From UBA7446 sp038143535 (GTDB taxonomy: Bacteria > Bacteroidota > Bacteroidia > Flavobacteriales > Flavobacteriaceae), in NCBI GenBank assembly GCA_038143535.1, contig JAYQMD010000001.1, positions 1,488,001 through 1,552,000 on the forward strand: 64,000 bases of DNA, given 5' to 3'. Below are positions 16,965-25,910 of this stretch, piece after piece (the stretch's first letter is position 1; each line of letters begins with the position of its first letter). Both the position numbers and the translations under genes were made by a program. The notes under the pieces were generated by a model, which saw only the letters and a program-made list of their open reading frames with translations, ran no database searches and was not told the origin of the DNA.

Positions 16965-17470
16965 TGAGTGACCAAATTGTCAATCGTGTGGCAAACAGTG
17001 CTCTTCAAGTTATTGACTTGGAAGAGCTCTACCAAGAAGGAAGGCGCACCCTGCTTTCAATTACTGCTTTTTTAGATGACGGGATTGTTTTGCGCGAGCA
17101 GACCTTTCGCCAAAGACTTCATTCTCATGATTGGAACAAATATCGAGATCAATTTGTAGCCCTGTATTGCCCTGATGATGTTCTGGTACCGCAATGGGCA
17201 ACATTGCTGGTGGTTACCCATTTACAACCTATAGCTAGGTATGTTGTGGTCGGAACAGTAGCTGATTTAGAGCAACAGCTTTTTACCGAACAACTGGCGC
17301 ATATGGATTTTACACCCTACCAAGATGGTCTTGTGATGATTAAAGGCTGCTCAAACAAGCCCGTGCCAGAACAAGCGCTGGGAATGTTAGCTGCTAAATT
17401 AACCCCAATTGTTAAAAAATTATCTTTCGGAGAAGCCTGCTCTTCTGTACCTTTGTATAAGAAGGCCTAA
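16964..17470 (+). CDS. DUF2480 family protein
   Basis: A 168-residue cytoplasmic protein of a Bacteroidota-specific family usually found in suf operons. The N-terminus (IVNRVANSALQVIDLEELYQEGRR) matches the family, as do the central YCPDDVLVPQWATLLV and the C-terminal KGCSNKPVPEQALGMLAAKL. Two conserved-looking cysteines (in YCPDD and KGCSN) would suit metal or cluster handling, but the function is unproven. It is coupled to the DUF59 gene by a TAATG overlap. Confidence 0.9.
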   Translation: MSDQIVNRVANSALQVIDLEELYQEGRRTLLSITAFLDDGIVLREQTFRQRLHSHDWNKYRDQFVALYCPDDVLVPQWATLLVVTHLQPIARYVVVGTVADLEQQLFTEQLAHMDFTPYQDGLVMIKGCSNKPVPEQALGMLAAKLTPIVKKLSFGEACSSVPLYKKA

Positions 17471-17480
17471 ACCTCTATCC

Positions 17481-18362
17481 ATGATGAGATATCTCTTTAC
17501 AGCCTTAATTGCCTCCCAACTGTTAATTGCTCAAAATGATTCCATAGCTCCTTCAGATGAGGGCTGGAAAAGGGGCGGTAGCGCAACTTTTTTGTTCAAC
17601 CAGTCTGCCTTTAGCGAATGGGCATCTGGGGGTCAAAACAGCATTTCGCTTAGCTTCCATACGGACTACGATATTAGCTTCAAAACAAATGGCTGGAATT
17701 GGGATACCAAGTTTTTAGGAGACTTTGGTTTGACTAAAATAACAGGCGCCAAATTTTTACGCAAAACCAACGACCGAATAGACTTACAATCTTTTCTAGG
17801 GAAAAGCTTTTCTAAAGAATGGAGTTATTCAACGGTTTTTGGCGTAAAAACGCAGTTTGCTCGTGGCTATACTTTTGGAAAAAATAGCGAGGGTGAAGAA
17901 ACTAGAAGCTTGAGAACGCAGTTTTTCTCTCCTGTATATATTCAATTAGGTGTTGGTCTGTACTGGAAAAAGAGTAAAAACCTTTGGGTGAATATGGCGC
18001 CCTTTACCCAACGGCTTACACTCGTGAGCAGAAAGTTTACCGCCGATTTACAAGAAGGACAAGAATACTTTGGTGTACGTAAAGGGGATAACCATCGCTT
18101 TGAATTGGGTGCCTCGATTAATGCTTTTTATGAGTTTTCACCACTAGAAAACATTACCCTAGAACAACGCTTTGGGCTGTATTCAGACTATTTAGATAAG
18201 GCTGAAAATGTGGACTTAGACTATCAGCTAAGTGCTGAAATGAAAGTCAATGAGCGTATTTCAACCAACCTCATCATCCAGTTGGTTTATGATGACAATG
18301 CAGTACAAAACCTTCAGGTGAGGCAAGTATTTGGAATTGGGCTGCGTATGAAGCTGAAGTAA
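17481..18362 (+). CDS. DUF3078 outer-membrane-type protein
   Basis: 293 residues with a signal peptide (MMRYLFTALIASQLLIAQ). It is beta-rich with the family markers WKRGGSATFLFNQSAFSEWASGGQNS near the N-terminus, then alternating amphipathic strands and a C-terminal FGIGLRMKLK, like an outer-membrane beta-barrel. The ATG at 17481 is preferred. An upstream in-frame start at 17409 would lie inside the DUF2480 gene and hide the signal peptide. The function of the family is unknown. Confidence 0.88.
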   Translation: MMRYLFTALIASQLLIAQNDSIAPSDEGWKRGGSATFLFNQSAFSEWASGGQNSISLSFHTDYDISFKTNGWNWDTKFLGDFGLTKITGAKFLRKTNDRIDLQSFLGKSFSKEWSYSTVFGVKTQFARGYTFGKNSEGEETRSLRTQFFSPVYIQLGVGLYWKKSKNLWVNMAPFTQRLTLVSRKFTADLQEGQEYFGVRKGDNHRFELGASINAFYEFSPLENITLEQRFGLYSDYLDKAENVDLDYQLSAEMKVNERISTNLIIQLVYDDNAVQNLQVRQVFGIGLRMKLK

Positions 18363-18364
18363 AC

Positions 18365-19576
18365 CTACTCCTCCACTTCTATTTCTGGATACAAAAAGTG
18401 ATTGTAGGGAAAGCGCGTAATGTGTTGTTCCCGTACTTTTTGATACACACGGTTCCGAAAATATTCCATATTGGTTTTTTTAGCGGCTGAAACAAACACA
18501 GCATCTCCTTCCGTTTTGGACATCCATGTTTCTTTCCACTCTTCCAAACTGTAGTGCTCGCTAACACGCTCAAGAACGAGGTCCGTTTCGTCATAGGCCT
18601 CGGCTTTGTAGGCATCGATTTTGTTAAAAACCATAAGCGTAGGCTTGTCTTGAACCTTTAGCGTTGCCAGCAGTTCGTTTACAGAAGCAATATGCACCTC
18701 AAATTGTGGATGGGCAATATCAACTACATGCAGCAACAAATCAGCCTCGTGTACCTCGTCAAGGGTACTTTTAAAACTTTCTACGAGCTGCGTTGGTAGT
18801 TTGCGGATAAATCCGACAGTGTCGGATAGTAAAAAAGGTAGGTTACCAATCACAACCTTGCGAACGGTGGTGTCCAAAGTAGCAAAGAGCTTGTTTTCGG
18901 CAAACACCTCACTTTTACTAAGCAAGTTCATCAAGGTAGATTTTCCCACATTGGTATACCCTACCAGTGCTACACGAATCAACGACCCTCGGTTACCGCG
19001 TTGGGTTGCCATCTGGCGGTCTATTGTGGTAAGTTTTTTCTTTAATAAGGATATCTTATCGCGGACAATTCGTCGATCGGTTTCAATTTCCGTTTCACCG
19101 GGACCACGCATGCCAATACCGCCGCGTTGGCGTTCCAAGTGCGTCCACAATCCCTTTAGTCTGGGAAGTAAATATTGATATTGTGCCAATTCCACTTGGG
19201 TGCGAGCATAGCTGGTCTTGGCGCGTTGCGCAAATATGTCTAAGATTAATCCGGTGCGGTCTAAAATCTTACACTTTAATAGTTCTTCTATATTGGCTTG
19301 TTGGGCAGGTGTTAGCTCGTCGTCAAAAACAACCGTGCTGATGTCGTGTGTTTTGACGTATGCTCGCACGTCTTCCATTTTACCGCTTCCGATAAAGGTC
19401 TTTGCGTGTGGGGTGTCTAGCTTTTGCGTAAAGCGTTTTTTTACTTCACCTCCTGCGGTCAAGGTCAAAAAAGCCAACTCGTCCAAATAATCCCCGACCT
19501 GCTGTGCGGATTGCTTCTGATTGATGATGCCTATCAATACGGCATATTCGTAATCGTGTTCTTTATTTGCAATCAT
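18365..19576 (-). CDS. hflX: GTPase HflX
   Basis: 403 residues. HflX is a ribosome-binding GTPase that rescues or splits stalled ribosomes under stress. The N-terminal HflX domain (FDDELTPAQQANIEELL, RTGLILDIFAQRA, then a coiled-coil linker with RGGIGMRGPGETEIETDRR) precedes the G domain: G1 GYTNVGKSTL, G3 DTVGFIRKLP, G4 NKID. It converges with the DUF3078 gene. Its ATG lies 14 bases inside the 3' end of the upstream LpxH-type gene, so the two are co-transcribed. Confidence 0.96.
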   Translation of the reverse strand: MIANKEHDYEYAVLIGIINQKQSAQQVGDYLDELAFLTLTAGGEVKKRFTQKLDTPHAKTFIGSGKMEDVRAYVKTHDISTVVFDDELTPAQQANIEELLKCKILDRTGLILDIFAQRAKTSYARTQVELAQYQYLLPRLKGLWTHLERQRGGIGMRGPGETEIETDRRIVRDKISLLKKKLTTIDRQMATQRGNRGSLIRVALVGYTNVGKSTLMNLLSKSEVFAENKLFATLDTTVRKVVIGNLPFLLSDTVGFIRKLPTQLVESFKSTLDEVHEADLLLHVVDIAHPQFEVHIASVNELLATLKVQDKPTLMVFNKIDAYKAEAYDETDLVLERVSEHYSLEEWKETWMSKTEGDAVFVSAAKKTNMEYFRNRVYQKVREQHITRFPYNHFLYPEIEVEE

Positions 19577-20327
19577 CCCAAGTGGTAAGGGTCAATTTTT
19601 CTCCGTCAAAGACTGCATACGTATTGTACTCAATCCAATCACCCAAATTGATATAGCGGGCATTTTTGGGCAACTCAATATCAAGCGGTAAATGACGGTG
19701 ACCAAACACAAAATAGTCTAGGTCTGTAATTTCTAGTTTTTTTCGGCAATAGTGCACCAGCCATTCACTGTCTGGTCCGTCGTATTTTTTGTCTTCGTCT
19801 CCAGATATCAATCTGTTTTTAAGCGAAAGGTATTGTGCAAAACGCAAGCCTAAATCTGGATGAATCCAGCGGAACATGAATTGCATTAATTTGTTGGAAA
19901 ATACCTTTTTCATACGTTTATATCCCTTGTCGCCAGGACCTAATCCGTCTCCGTGACCAATGAACAATTTCTTGTTATTAAGTGTGATTTCTTGGGGTTC
20001 GTAATAGACGGGAATGCCCAGTTCTTCTTCAAAATACCCCTTCATCCACATGTCGTGATTGCCCACAAAGAAGTAGATGGGAATGCCGCTATCGGTAAGT
20101 TCGGCTATTTTGCCCAATACACGTACAAACCCCTTGGGAACAACACGCCTGTATTCAATCCAAACATCGAATAAGTCACCCATAAGATAAATGGCGGCTG
20201 CATCTTCTTTGACGCTATCTAACCAAGCGACAAACTGCTTTTCGCGTATACGACTTTTCTCGGCGGTTGGTGCGCCCAAGTGATTGTCAGAAGCGAAGTA
20301 AACTTTTTTACCCTCGGGTATGTTCAT
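19563..20327 (-). CDS. lpxH: UDP-2,3-diacylglucosamine diphosphatase (LpxH type)
   Basis: A 254-residue calcineurin-fold metallophosphoesterase expected to cleave UDP-2,3-diacylglucosamine to lipid X in lipid A synthesis. Metal-binding motifs: FASDNHLG, LMGDLFDVW, FVGNHDMW, GHGDG and FGHRHLP. The ATG at 20327 gives MNIPEGKKVYFASDNHLG. An upstream start at 20372 would overlap the preceding gene and add an unrelated leader. It is fourth in a minus-strand set with the crotonase and QueD-family genes upstream and hflX downstream. Confidence 0.88.
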   Translation of the reverse strand: MNIPEGKKVYFASDNHLGAPTAEKSRIREKQFVAWLDSVKEDAAAIYLMGDLFDVWIEYRRVVPKGFVRVLGKIAELTDSGIPIYFFVGNHDMWMKGYFEEELGIPVYYEPQEITLNNKKLFIGHGDGLGPGDKGYKRMKKVFSNKLMQFMFRWIHPDLGLRFAQYLSLKNRLISGDEDKKYDGPDSEWLVHYCRKKLEITDLDYFVFGHRHLPLDIELPKNARYINLGDWIEYNTYAVFDGEKLTLTTWDDCK

Positions 20328-20343
20328 AGTGCAAAAGTACAAA

Positions 20344-20793
20344 TTACTGGTCTGCAGCGAACCACTCAGCAAAAGAGGTGGCCGTTTCTTGCAGACGCAA
20401 GTGATGTAGTTGGATGGAATTGGGCAGCTTTGCCTTTATCTTAGTTGCAAAATCAATAATCATCTCTTCGCTAGTAGGCTGGTAGTCTACCAACAAAACT
20501 TTGTGCCCACTATCCGCTAGGGTTTTGGCTAATTTCACGTGTGGTGTGTTTTGGTTAAATACCGTAGCGTGGTCAAAAACTTCAACGATTTCGGATTTTA
20601 CTATTTCCTTTAGATCTTTAAAGTCAATGACCATACCGTACTTGACATTGGTGTTATCTGTGATTGGTTTGCCAATGACCGTAACATCCAGTTTATAGCT
20701 GTGTCCATGTACGTTTTTGCACAAGCCATCATAGCCATAAAGGGCGTGGCCTGTCTCGAATGAAAAACTTTTGGTTATACGAATGTTGCTCAT
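20344..20793 (-). CDS. queD: 6-pyruvoyl-tetrahydropterin synthase / QueD family protein
   Basis: 149 residues of the T-fold PTPS/QueD family, which converts dihydroneopterin triphosphate to 6-carboxytetrahydropterin in queuosine synthesis. Zinc ligands are the His of ETGHAL and the two in VHGHSY. The catalytic Cys is in GLCKNVHGH. VIDFKDLK and DHATVFN are also conserved. Its ATG overlaps the stop of the upstream crotonase gene (ATGA). The exact reaction within the family is inferred. Confidence 0.88.
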   Translation of the reverse strand: MSNIRITKSFSFETGHALYGYDGLCKNVHGHSYKLDVTVIGKPITDNTNVKYGMVIDFKDLKEIVKSEIVEVFDHATVFNQNTPHVKLAKTLADSGHKVLLVDYQPTSEEMIIDFATKIKAKLPNSIQLHHLRLQETATSFAEWFAADQ

Positions 20794-21563
20794 GTGTTTG
20801 ATTTAAGCTGTTTGAGAGTGGCTTGTGTTTCTGGAAGCAATAAGAGTCGCCCAGAAATTTCGGCGTTATTAGGTAATAGTTCGGCCCAATGGTCGGTATC
20901 TGCCCAAAGGGTTTTGTTGAGTTCTGCTACGGCATCTACCGCGTAGGCTGCCAGCTGTTTTGCCAAGGCTATAGCAGCGCTGTTAGCGGTTTCAAAATCA
21001 GGGTGTACTTCTGCATACAGCCCTTGTGATAAGGCCCATGCAGCTGTTTTCCATTCTTTGGGTTGCAGCACCAAAGAAGAAAGTGCGGCTGACCCCATTT
21101 TACGAGCTACGGCAGGTGCAATCACAAAAGGGCCAATCCCTATAGCCAGTTCTGAAAGACGTACGGCTGCGGTAGTAGTCGCAATGGCATAATCACAAGC
21201 CGCTACGATACCAACACCTCCGCCGATTGCCTTTCCGTGAATACGACCAACAATAGGCTTAGAACACAGGCGCATGGCATTTATCAGATTAGCAAAATCC
21301 ATAAAAAAGCGTTTGCCTTGCTGAGGTGTTTGTACGGCTAATAGTTCATCAAAAGATGCGCCGGCACAAAAGGCCTTTGTGGGATCACTTTGCAATAATA
21401 TTACCCTAACGGTATCGTCTTGAGCGCAAGTGTCAATGGCTGCGGTGAGTGCTTTTAATTGTGCTTGGGGAAAACAATTGTGCTTGGGGTGTGCAAAGCT
21501 AATAGTAGCTACGGCAGCTACATTGTGCACATGTACTCCTTCATTTATGTGTTGATTCCCCAT
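20790..21563 (-). CDS. enoyl-CoA hydratase/isomerase family protein
   Basis: A 257-residue crotonase-fold protein. The oxyanion-hole segments FCAGASFDELLAV and GKAIGGGVGIVAACDYAI are clear. RLSELAIGIGPFVIAP carries the Glu often used in catalysis. The substrate cannot be read from the sequence. ATG 21563 (MGNQHINEG) is preferred to a TTG at 21581. It is the first gene of the minus-strand group and is translationally coupled to the QueD-family gene. Confidence 0.88.
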   Translation of the reverse strand: MGNQHINEGVHVHNVAAVATISFAHPKHNCFPQAQLKALTAAIDTCAQDDTVRVILLQSDPTKAFCAGASFDELLAVQTPQQGKRFFMDFANLINAMRLCSKPIVGRIHGKAIGGGVGIVAACDYAIATTTAAVRLSELAIGIGPFVIAPAVARKMGSAALSSLVLQPKEWKTAAWALSQGLYAEVHPDFETANSAAIALAKQLAAYAVDAVAELNKTLWADTDHWAELLPNNAEISGRLLLLPETQATLKQLKSNT

Positions 21564-21616
21564 ATCTTTGTTGTTAAGCAACGAGGCAAAAATACGGAAT
21601 AAACGATTGATAGGTT

Positions 21617-22393
21617 ATGAAATCCATTAAAGGCGTATTGTTTGATTTAGATGGGGTGTTTAATGTGGGGAACAAATTGATTCCTGGCGGAAACGAAACC
21701 CTTGCTTGGCTACGTGCACAAGGCATTGGATATCGTTTTGTAACAAACAACACCACCTTGTCTAGAAGTGCGCTTGTTGCTAAGCTCCAACAATTGGGTC
21801 TTGACATTAGCGAAAATGAATTGTTGAGTGCCAACTATGCAGGCGTCGTACAGCTACAAAAAATGGGGCTGACACGCTGTAGATTGGTGCTGGATGAGGC
21901 TGCGCAAACCGACTATCCGCCAGCTGTTGAGAACGATCCGGAAGCGATTGTTATTGGGGACATTGGCAACGAATGGGATTACGATTTGTTAAACAGCTTA
22001 ATGAACCAACTGCTTGAAGGCGCTGAGCTGATTGCACTTCACAAGGGGCGCTATTTTCAAACCGACGAAGGACTGATGCTAGACAGTGGTGCTTTTGTGG
22101 CGGCACTGGAGCATGCTACTGGAAAAAAGGCGCATGTGGTGGGCAAACCCAGCACTGCTTTTTTTGAGATGGGGAGTGCGCTTTTAAAGGGGGCTGCAAA
22201 TGAATTACTTATGGTGGGTGATGACTTAATCAATGATATTGAAGGTGCCCAAACTGCGGGCTACCATGCGGTATTGGTGCAAACGGGTAAGTATCGAAAA
22301 GCACTGCTGGAACAAAGTGCAATTACTCCCGATGGCATTATTGCTTCTGTTGCTGCCTTACCAAGTTATTTAGCTGCCTTAATAAAGCAATAG
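21617..22393 (+). CDS. HAD-IIA family phosphatase, LHPP-like
   Basis: 258 residues. Motif I is FDLDGVF (nucleophile and acid Asp), motif II RFVTNNTT, motif III the Lys of VVGKPST, and motif IV MVGDDLINDIEGA. The cap placement fits subclass IIA, and the closest named group is the phospholysine/phosphohistidine inorganic pyrophosphate phosphatase (LHPP) type. The substrate is not certain. It is divergent from the crotonase gene and the last chromosomal-type gene before the tRNA. Confidence 0.87.
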   Translation: MKSIKGVLFDLDGVFNVGNKLIPGGNETLAWLRAQGIGYRFVTNNTTLSRSALVAKLQQLGLDISENELLSANYAGVVQLQKMGLTRCRLVLDEAAQTDYPPAVENDPEAIVIGDIGNEWDYDLLNSLMNQLLEGAELIALHKGRYFQTDEGLMLDSGAFVAALEHATGKKAHVVGKPSTAFFEMGSALLKGAANELLMVGDDLINDIEGAQTAGYHAVLVQTGKYRKALLEQSAITPDGIIASVAALPSYLAALIKQ

Positions 22394-22407
22394 AACAAAA
22401 AATGGTT

Positions 22408-22415
22408 TATTTTTG
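22408..22415 (+). promoter_or_regulatory. -7 promoter box before the tRNA gene
   Basis: TATTTTTG matches TAnnTTTG and lies 43 bases before the mature tRNA 5' end. No TTG stands at the right distance for a -33 box. Confidence 0.35.
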
Positions 22416-22457
22416 CATAGCTTTTGCGACAGGACGTCGTTGGCGATTGAAAAACTT

Positions 22458-22531
22458 GGGGATGTAGCTCAGTTGGCTAGAGCGCTTGACTGGCAGTCAA
22501 GAGGTCGGCGGTTCGAATCCGCTCTTCTCCA
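22458..22531 (+). tRNA. tRNA-Ala (GGC)
   Basis: A complete cloverleaf. The anticodon stem CTTGA/TCAAG encloses the loop CTGGCAG, so the anticodon is GGC. The acceptor stem GGGGATG pairs with CTTCTCC, and the third pair is G-U, the alanine identity element. The T arm carries GTTCGAATCC. CCA is not encoded after the discriminator A. The gene marks the boundary between the housekeeping block and the AT-rich accessory region. Confidence 0.95.
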
Positions 22532-22537
22532 CTTCAT

Positions 22538-22562
22538 AACCTTCACATTGTGAGGGTTTTTT
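22538..22562 (+). terminator. intrinsic terminator after the tRNA
   Basis: A 9-bp stem AACCTTCAC / GTGAGGGTT (one T-G pair) with an ATT loop, followed by a run of T. It lies six bases past the tRNA. Confidence 0.75.
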
Positions 22563-22803
22563 GTTTTTTAGCCAACTTCGCTATTAAGCTATACTCACAA
22601 GTAATTGATACTTAAATATACGGAATTTTACCCTGTTCTCGGCACTTTCTCGGCACTTTTTACCCATTTTAATACTTCTTTTTTAACTCTGCCAAGATTG
22701 CTCGTATAGCCTAAAATATACAACGGCTCTGTTTGAGTAACCTTTTCCACCTGCCATTGTAATTTCATCCGCCATCCCTTAATTTAGCGATAAATAAATA
22801 GAG
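22563..22803. other. intergenic stretch with a short tandem repeat and a weak minus-strand ORF
   Basis: It contains two near-tandem copies of 'ctcggcacttt' around 22638-22660. A 46-codon minus-strand ORF (22628-22768, MKLQWQVEKVTQTEPLYILG...) has no recognised family. No copy of the tRNA 3' end was seen here. It may be the scar of an element that used the tRNA as its target, but this cannot be shown from the window. Confidence 0.3.
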
Positions 22804-23136
22804 ATGAAGGATTATGTAATCTATATAGTTATAGCGCTTGTTATAGGGCTATATTTTTTAAACAACTATAACAAATCAAAAAAAGCATTAACGATGTTGG
22901 AAAATGGAAGTGTAGTAATTGATGTCAGAACTCCTCAGGAGTATCAATCTGGTCATTATCCCAATTCTATCAATATTCCCTTGAATTCATTGCAATCTAA
23001 AATAGATGAAATAAAATCATATGACAATGGGATTGTAGTAGTTTGTGCAAGTGGAATACGGAGTTCTCAAGCAAAATCAATCCTGTCTAAAAATGGTATT
23101 GAAGCTTTCAACGGAGGCTCTTGGAAGAATCTTTAA
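22804..23136 (+). CDS. membrane-anchored rhodanese-like protein
   Basis: 110 residues. One N-terminal membrane helix (about residues 4-20) is followed by a single rhodanese domain: VIDVRTPQEYQSGHYPNSINIP and the active-site loop VVVCASGIRSSQA with C81 as the sulfur-accepting cysteine. It probably handles sulfane sulfur at the membrane. It is the first gene of the accessory island. Confidence 0.9.
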   Translation: MKDYVIYIVIALVIGLYFLNNYNKSKKALTMLENGSVVIDVRTPQEYQSGHYPNSINIPLNSLQSKIDEIKSYDNGIVVVCASGIRSSQAKSILSKNGIEAFNGGSWKNL

Positions 23137-23228
23137 TCGCCATTCATTAAATTAGCACCACAAAAAAACAATACTAATCCCTAAGATTATCTTTTTGTAA
23201 CCAACCCTAAAAAACACAAATACTTTTT

Positions 23229-23236
23229 TATTTTTG
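23229..23236 (+). promoter_or_regulatory. -7 promoter box
   Basis: TATTTTTG (TAnnTTTG) lies five bases before a 25-codon ORF and 79 bases before the T9SS protein gene. If used, transcription would begin at or just past the small ORF's ATG. Confidence 0.35.
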
Positions 23237-23240
23237 AGGT

Positions 23241-23318
23241 ATGAGAAGCTCAATATTTATTCTAATAGCATCAATTGGTATTTTGCTTTACTCTCTGATT
23301 ATAAAATCTAAAAAATGA
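23241..23318 (+). CDS. possible 25-residue membrane peptide
   Basis: ATG to TGA encoding MRSSIFILIASIGILLYSL and a Lys-rich tail, i.e. one hydrophobic helix ending in KSKK. The stop overlaps the next gene's ATG (ATGA), as in translationally coupled pairs. Against it, the nearest -7 box would start transcription almost at its ATG. A real small peptide or a leader ORF is possible. Confidence 0.3.
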   Translation: MRSSIFILIASIGILLYSLIIKSKK

Positions 23319-24076
23319 AGAAACTACTACTCTTATTATTAATTGCGCCTTTTTTGGGATATGGACAATTGCCTAATGGTTTAATTTTAAATGATATAAT
23401 TGCTATAAATGCTCTTGATTACAGAGCAATTTCAAATTCAGGGAATCTTGATTCCAACAAATTATTAAAAGTCCCAGATGGAAAAGTATGGATGATTACG
23501 CCTTTGGCTGTTCATACATATAATGACACATACATTCCTAGCTATTATGTCAATTTTGCAGGTGAAGTAACATCAGATAACTCAAGTAACTGGGTCAAGA
23601 TTGAACCTTATTCCGATTATGATAATGGTGAGGAAGAGTTAACAATAGATACTAGATTTTTTATGCAACCTCATCTTTTGCCAAGTGGAACTACTATAGC
23701 ATTTGATATTGAACTATTAGATTATAATGGTGAGGAAGTCGATGTAATTCCAGATGATGAAAAGTACAAATTTTGGTATTATATTTATGAATATGTGAGT
23801 GAAAATAATTCGTTAGATGGTCAACTTGGATTAAATGAACTTGTAAATCCTAAAAACTCTAAAATACTATTGTTTCCCAACCCTACATCATCTTTATTAG
23901 CACTAAACAGCGATAAAGAATATGACATTGAAGTTTACGATATGTCGGGCAACAAGCTAATGGCACTCACAGGAAATTCTATCAATATGGAACACCTATC
24001 AACTGCTACTTACATTGTTAAAGCAACAGACAAGTCAAACAACGAAGAAATGACGTATAAAGTTGTTAAGAATTAG
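23315..24076 (+). CDS. exported protein with T9SS type A sorting domain
   Basis: 253 residues. It has a signal peptide (MKKLLLLLLIAPFLGYGQ), then a beta-rich central part of unknown function with acidic stretches. It ends with a type A T9SS sorting domain: LLFPNPTSSLLAL, YDMSGNKLMALTG and ATYIVKATDKSNNEEMTYKVVKN. It should be exported to the cell surface or medium by the type IX system. Its cargo function cannot be recognised. Confidence 0.85.
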   Translation: MKKLLLLLLIAPFLGYGQLPNGLILNDIIAINALDYRAISNSGNLDSNKLLKVPDGKVWMITPLAVHTYNDTYIPSYYVNFAGEVTSDNSSNWVKIEPYSDYDNGEEELTIDTRFFMQPHLLPSGTTIAFDIELLDYNGEEVDVIPDDEKYKFWYYIYEYVSENNSLDGQLGLNELVNPKNSKILLFPNPTSSLLALNSDKEYDIEVYDMSGNKLMALTGNSINMEHLSTATYIVKATDKSNNEEMTYKVVKN

Positions 24077-24181
24077 AGTGAGGAGATTTTCTCTCTGCCT
24101 TTTCTGTCAAAATTTTTATCGAAATATCGTAATTGCACTATTTAGAAGTTTTAGTTATATTCACAACACTAAAAATACTAA

Positions 24182-24580
24182 ATGAATAAAGCATTAATCT
24201 TATTTATCATTCCTGTGATTGGGTTTTCTCAAATTTTAACAGATAAAGATAGTTACTCCATTGACGTAACTGAATTTGAGGTTATTGAAATTGTGATTTC
24301 TACTAATGCGCTTAAGCGTGTTAAAGTTACTGGAGATGGGTATGATGAAGTATTCCTTTCCAAAGGGGCTCAAATAAAAGACGGAGACAAGCTAATCATT
24401 GAAAAAGTACCAGAATTTATTAAACGTGAAGCTTTTTGGAAAGCATTTTTAGGAAGATGTGGTTTTGAAATTCAAGATACCAAAACTGAAAAAAAAGTCA
24501 ACAAAACAGAAGTTGCCAAATACCTGCCAGGTGCTAAGGCTAGAGAAACAACACTTACGTTTGTTAATAAAAATCTATAG
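24182..24580 (+). CDS. exported protein of unknown function
   Basis: 132 residues with a signal peptide (MNKALILFIIPVIGFSQ). The mature part is a small mixed alpha/beta domain with many charged residues (VTGDGYDEVFLSKGAQIKDGDKLIIEK). No family is recognised. The stop is 12 bases before a degenerate copy of the island's int-tail repeat, so the gene plus repeat form one cassette-like unit. Confidence 0.65.
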   Translation: MNKALILFIIPVIGFSQILTDKDSYSIDVTEFEVIEIVISTNALKRVKVTGDGYDEVFLSKGAQIKDGDKLIIEKVPEFIKREAFWKAFLGRCGFEIQDTKTEKKVNKTEVAKYLPGAKARETTLTFVNKNL

Positions 24581-24592
24581 TTTGTAAAGAAC

Positions 24593-24648
24593 TAAAATAC
24601 AGACTTATCTTCTTATTTTAGTTTAGCTACTTCTAATCCGCTATAGAT
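24593..24648 (-). repeat. int-tail repeat, copy A (degenerate)
   Basis: A dispersed element read best on the minus strand as Y-S-G-L-E-V-A-K-L-K-stop-E-D-K-S-V-F-stop. It aligns with the intact copies but carries one internal stop. It sits directly downstream of the gene at 24182-24580. Confidence 0.6.
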
Positions 24649-24807
24649 GAATATTTTTATATTTGAGAGTGAAAAAATTTAATTTACTCGTCGATTAGTA
24701 GTGTTTGTGTTGTTCTTATTTTACACTTCTGGGGAATTTATAAGTGGTGGATTTTCACCATTTTTTTAATTATTAGTTTTTTTGGGGTCTTATTATTATA
24801 TGAAGAA

Positions 24808-25719
24808 ATGAAAACGCTCAAAACCTTTTTAGCAATTATACTTGTATTTTCTGCGTCTCCTTTTTCTTATGCTCAAACCAATATGCCAAAACCAGATTTA
24901 CCTAATCTTTCGTATGGGAAGCATGAGAGGAATGTATTGGATATTTGGTTTGCAGACAAAAACAAACAAACTCCTTTGGCCATATACATCCACGGAGGTG
25001 GTTTTAACGCAGGCAGTAAAGAAAAAATCAATGGAAATGAGCTAACACAATTATTAGCAGCTGGTATTTCGGTGGCTTCTATTAATTACCGTTACAAAAC
25101 AATTGTTCCACTTCCGGGAGCACACAATGATGCAAAAAAAGCCTTGCAATTTATTCGTTCTCGAGCAGAATCATGGGGTATAAATAAAGAGAGGATTGGT
25201 GTATGGGGAGGCTCAGCAGGTGCCCAAATATCTATGTGGCTTGCTTTTAGTGATGAAATGGCTAATGTTAATAGCAAGAACCCTATTGAAAGAGAGTCGA
25301 CTCGGTTAACTTGTGTGGCTACAAAAGGAGGTCAAACTACTATGGAATCTGATTTTTGGCGTATACATTTAGAAAAATATGCGCCTGAAGAAGTAGTGAG
25401 TTTTAGAAAAAATATGCGCCAAAACTATGGTGCAAAAAACGTTAAGGAAGCCAATGAGATAGCAAAAAGTATTTCTGCATTGGAATTAATTTCTAAAGAT
25501 GATCCCCCTATTTTCATGCAATATGGAATGAGACCAAATGCTCCCGTGCCCAACAATGCAAATAAAATTAGAGGTTGGATTGTTCATCATGTGGATTTTG
25601 GTATTGCACTTAAAGAAAAAATGGACAGTCTAAATATCGAATCCCATTTAAGATACCCGAGTGGTAAAACAAAATATAATTCATTGGTTGGGTTTTTTAA
25701 AGATAAATTGAACCAATAA
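24808..25719 (+). CDS. exported alpha/beta hydrolase
   Basis: 303 residues with a signal peptide (cleavage near SYAQ). The oxyanion motif HGGGF (H62-F66) and nucleophile elbow GGSAG with S136 place it in the hormone-sensitive lipase / BD-FAE-like esterase group. PPIFMQYG precedes the acid region, and a His in the C-terminal third (HHVDFG) can complete the triad. The substrate is unknown; a periplasmic or surface esterase is likely. An int-tail repeat follows 57 bases after the stop. Confidence 0.85.
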   Translation: MKTLKTFLAIILVFSASPFSYAQTNMPKPDLPNLSYGKHERNVLDIWFADKNKQTPLAIYIHGGGFNAGSKEKINGNELTQLLAAGISVASINYRYKTIVPLPGAHNDAKKALQFIRSRAESWGINKERIGVWGGSAGAQISMWLAFSDEMANVNSKNPIERESTRLTCVATKGGQTTMESDFWRIHLEKYAPEEVVSFRKNMRQNYGAKNVKEANEIAKSISALELISKDDPPIFMQYGMRPNAPVPNNANKIRGWIVHHVDFGIALKEKMDSLNIESHLRYPSGKTKYNSLVGFFKDKLNQ

Positions 25720-25776
25720 TACTTTTTACTCCACAAAACTTGACAGCATATTAAAAGTGGTATTAATTTAAGGACT

Positions 25777-25850
25777 TAAACCATAGGGATATCTTCTTTT
25801 TTTAGTTATGCTACTTCTAATACTCCTAAGTGGGTAAGGGATAAATTTAA
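25777..25850 (-). repeat. int-tail repeat, copy B (degenerate)
   Basis: Minus-strand reading L-T-H-L-G-V-L-E-V-A-stop-L-K-K-E-D-I-P-M-V. The framework is the same as the intact copies, with an internal stop. It lies between the hydrolase gene and the AhpD-like gene. Confidence 0.65.
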
Positions 25851-25910
25851 ACTTTGAATAACATCTTTTTATTAGAAATTAAATATATTTAAAAACTAAA
25901 ACTTAAATAA

